Shown here in pieces: positions 12,862-14,457 of a DNA stretch of 14,457 bases. Every line of letters begins with the position of its first letter. The first letter of the stretch is position 1. This stretch comes from Nitrospirota bacterium (GTDB lineage Bacteria; Nitrospirota; JAOUDF01): NCBI GenBank assembly GCA_029859385.1, contig JAOUDF010000040.1:1-14457 (forward strand), given 5' to 3'. The notes below the pieces were generated by a model, which saw nothing but the letters and a program-made list of their open reading frames with translations, did not search any database and was not told the DNA's origin. The translations under genes were made by a program, and so were the position numbers.

Positions 12862-14457
12862 ATGGGTAGAATGAAAGACGGTATGGGCGACCAGCCACAG
12901 AGAGAAGGGGATATCCCGGAGGGGGAGCACGCCGAAGAAACGCCCCGGTGGAAATGGGTCATGATCGTCAGTCTTTCTTTGACGCTGGTCGCCTTCATGA
13001 TGCCCTACACCCCCTCCAGCGTCATTTTCTCACCCCACTGGCTGCAGCTCACCTCGGGGCTCATCATCCTCATTACCTCGGTCATCTATATCTTCTACAG
13101 GGATATCAGGCGCTACAAGCCGACCCTTGCCGACAACCGGAAACATCTTATCCTGCTCTGTATCCTGCTGGGCGGCACGGTAGCCATTACGCGGTTCTCC
13201 CATTTTCTCCTGAGCATTTTGGCCGACCACCTGCCCGGCGCCTCCATCGACAACCTGATATACGCCATCCCCATCGCCGCCGGAAGCATGCTGGTATCGC
13301 TCCTCTTTGACGTACACCTGGCGCTGGTCTTCTCGTTCATTGTCAGCCTGGTGTCAGGGGTTATCATTCAGGAAACGATCCTTTTCCCTATGTTCACCTT
13401 CTGCGGCTGCCTGGTCGGGGCCTTCAGCGTCATGCAGTGCGGCCGCCGGTCGGCCCTGATCCACGCCGGCGTGCAGATCGGCATTATGAACATGCTGACC
13501 ATTTCGGCCATTAACCTGTATCACCACACCTTCTTTACCGGCGAGAGCCTCTACAACCTCTTTTTCGGTTTTATCGGCGGTATCGTGGTGGCGACCATCG
13601 TCTCCAGCGCCCTGCCCGCCCTGGAGTCGCTGTTTAACATCGCCACCGACATCAAGCTCCTGGAGCTGCTCGACATGAACCAGCCCCTGCTGAAGAAGCT
13701 GCTGGTCACTGCACCGGGGACCTATCATCACAGTATCGTCGTGGGGAATATCGCCGAGGCCGCTGCCGAAGCGGTAGGAGTGAACCCGCTGGTCGCCCGG
13801 GTCGCCTCCTTCTACCACGACATCGGAAAGATCAACGCTCCGGAATACTACATCGAGAACCAGGCGGCGGGCCCCAACCCCCACAACAAGCTGGTTCCCG
13901 AGGCAAGCGCGAAGATCATCACCGCCCATACCCTCGACGGCGTCGAACTGGCCCAAAACCACCACCTTCCCCCTTTTATCGTGGACGTCATCGCCCAGCA
14001 CCACGGATCGAGCATCCTCACCTACTTCCATGAAAAGGCGAAAGAACGGGCAAAGGAGGGGCAGACCATCCACGGCACCGACTACCGCTACCGGGGCCCC
14101 AAACCAAGCTCGAAGGTCTCAGCCATCATCATGATGGCCGATGCCTGCGAGGCCGCCGTCAGGTCGATCCAGGAGCCGACCCCCGAGAAGATCGCCGCCA
14201 TGGTCAACCGCGTCATCACCAACAAGTTCATCGACGACCAGTTCACCGAGTGCGACCTTACCCTGAAGGACCTTCAGACCATAACCACCAGCATAGTCAC
14301 CACCCTGTGCGGGATATTCCACCAGCGGATCGACTATCCCGGCATGAACATCGACGAGGACCGAGGAAATGCAAATACTGGCAAGAAACGCGCAGCGAAA
14401 GATAAAGCTGAGGAAAGGGCTGCTCGAGGAGGTGGCGAGGAAAGTCCTTCTATCTTC
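12862..14457 (+). CDS. Membrane HD-domain phosphohydrolase, PgpH-like (open at window end)
   Basis: Residues 1-30 are hydrophilic. Hydrophobic segments follow at about 33-50, 62-79, 95-120, 132-149, 152-170, 176-192, 203-219 and 232-250, six to eight of which may cross the membrane. The cytoplasmic HD domain has APGTYHHSIVVGNIAEA (His289/290), FYHDIGK (HD 319-320), AQHHG (379-382) and MMADACEAA (Asp427), the 7TM-HD pattern. PgpH relatives hydrolyse cyclic di-AMP. Firmicute PgpH carries a large extracytoplasmic domain before the membrane part; here it is missing. The start ATG is 10 nt after an in-frame TGA (12850-12852), with GGGG 4 nt upstream. No stop appears before the window ends, so the tail overlaps ybeY by at least 89 nt. 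The basic, low-complexity tail after DYPGMNIDED looks non-conserved. Confidence 0.88.
   Translation, partial: MGRMKDGMGDQPQREGDIPEGEHAEETPRWKWVMIVSLSLTLVAFMMPYTPSSVIFSPHWLQLTSGLIILITSVIYIFYRDIRRYKPTLADNRKHLILLCILLGGTVAITRFSHFLLSILADHLPGASIDNLIYAIPIAAGSMLVSLLFDVHLALVFSFIVSLVSGVIIQETILFPMFTFCGCLVGAFSVMQCGRRSALIHAGVQIGIMNMLTISAINLYHHTFFTGESLYNLFFGFIGGIVVATIVSSALPALESLFNIATDIKLLELLDMNQPLLKKLLVTAPGTYHHSIVVGNIAEAAAEAVGVNPLVARVASFYHDIGKINAPEYYIENQAAGPNPHNKLVPEASAKIITAHTLDGVELAQNHHLPPFIVDVIAQHHGSSILTYFHEKAKERAKEGQTIHGTDYRYRGPKPSSKVSAIIMMADACEAAVRSIQEPTPEKIAAMVNRVITNKFIDDQFTECDLTLKDLQTITTSIVTTLCGIFHQRIDYPGMNIDEDRGNANTGKKRAAKDKAEERAARGGGEESPSIF
14369..14457 (+). CDS. ybeY: Endoribonuclease YbeY, N-terminus only
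   Basis: The start ATG has GAGGA (14356-14360) 8 nt upstream; an in-frame TGA at 14345 rules out a longer start. The visible residues, MQILARNAQRKIKLRKGLLE followed by EVARKVLLS, are the usual YbeY opening (rRNA maturation and quality control). The gene leaves the window before the zinc-binding histidines. The order HD protein-ybeY is common in bacteria and supports both calls. It lies in the +1 frame of the HD gene and overlaps it. Confidence 0.75.
   Translation, partial: MQILARNAQRKIKLRKGLLEEVARKVLLS

Noticed and set aside
1..14457. CRISPR arrays, tRNA or rRNA genes, insertion sequences with transposases
   Set aside because: No regularly spaced repeats, tRNA-like cloverleaf or transposase frame was found on either strand by eye.

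Overview
The window looks like a chromosomal segment of a GC-rich Gram-negative anaerobe or microaerophile. The best guess is the Geobacter/Desulfuromonadales group (Desulfobacterota). This rests on gene content (a cbb3 oxidase under an Fe-S Rrf2 regulator, a PgpH-type membrane HD protein followed by ybeY, glgC and metF side by side), on GC-rich coding sequence and on a good -24/-12 (sigma-54) promoter. No ribosomal RNA is present to confirm the taxonomy.

Layout. 1-2176 (minus): rrf2 regulator, then ccoN and the first codons of a ccoO-like gene, a respiratory oxidase cluster probably controlled by the neighbouring regulator. 2177-2348: divergent AT-rich control region. 2349-3119 (plus): SAM-dependent methyltransferase. 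3120-3488: the most unusual part of the window. It carries an array of GTTTCA/TGAAAC half-sites (one pair is a 15/16 match to the ParB site parS), then a sigma-54 promoter, then a short structured transcript ending in a strong intrinsic terminator. It ends in a 183-bp element with 44-bp inverted ends that runs into the 3' end of dinG. 3489-5447 (minus): DinG/XPD-type Fe-S helicase. 5585-7666 (plus): HAMP-like membrane protein, a 93-residue unknown protein and glgC (ADP-glucose synthesis), probably one transcription unit, with metF (5,10-methylene-THF reductase) 24 nt further on. 8617-10855 (plus): compact restriction-modification island, vsr - C5 cytosine methyltransferase - Eco29kI-family GIY-YIG endonuclease, with 4-nt and 2-nt junctions and a visibly lower GC content than its neighbours. 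10940-12747 (plus): GlcD-type FAD oxidase overlapping an SRPBCC protein. 12862-end (plus): membrane HD-domain phosphohydrolase (PgpH-like, without the usual extracytoplasmic domain), overlapped by the start of ybeY.

The restriction-modification genes form a self-contained defence unit: the methyltransferase protects the chromosome, the endonuclease cuts unmodified DNA, and Vsr repairs the T:G mismatches that arise when the methylated cytosines deaminate. The strongest candidate for something undescribed is the methyltransferase-dinG intergenic region. Its half-site array lies where an enhancer-binding protein would sit, about 100-150 bp upstream of a sigma-54 start that would produce a roughly 74-nt RNA with no obvious coding capacity.
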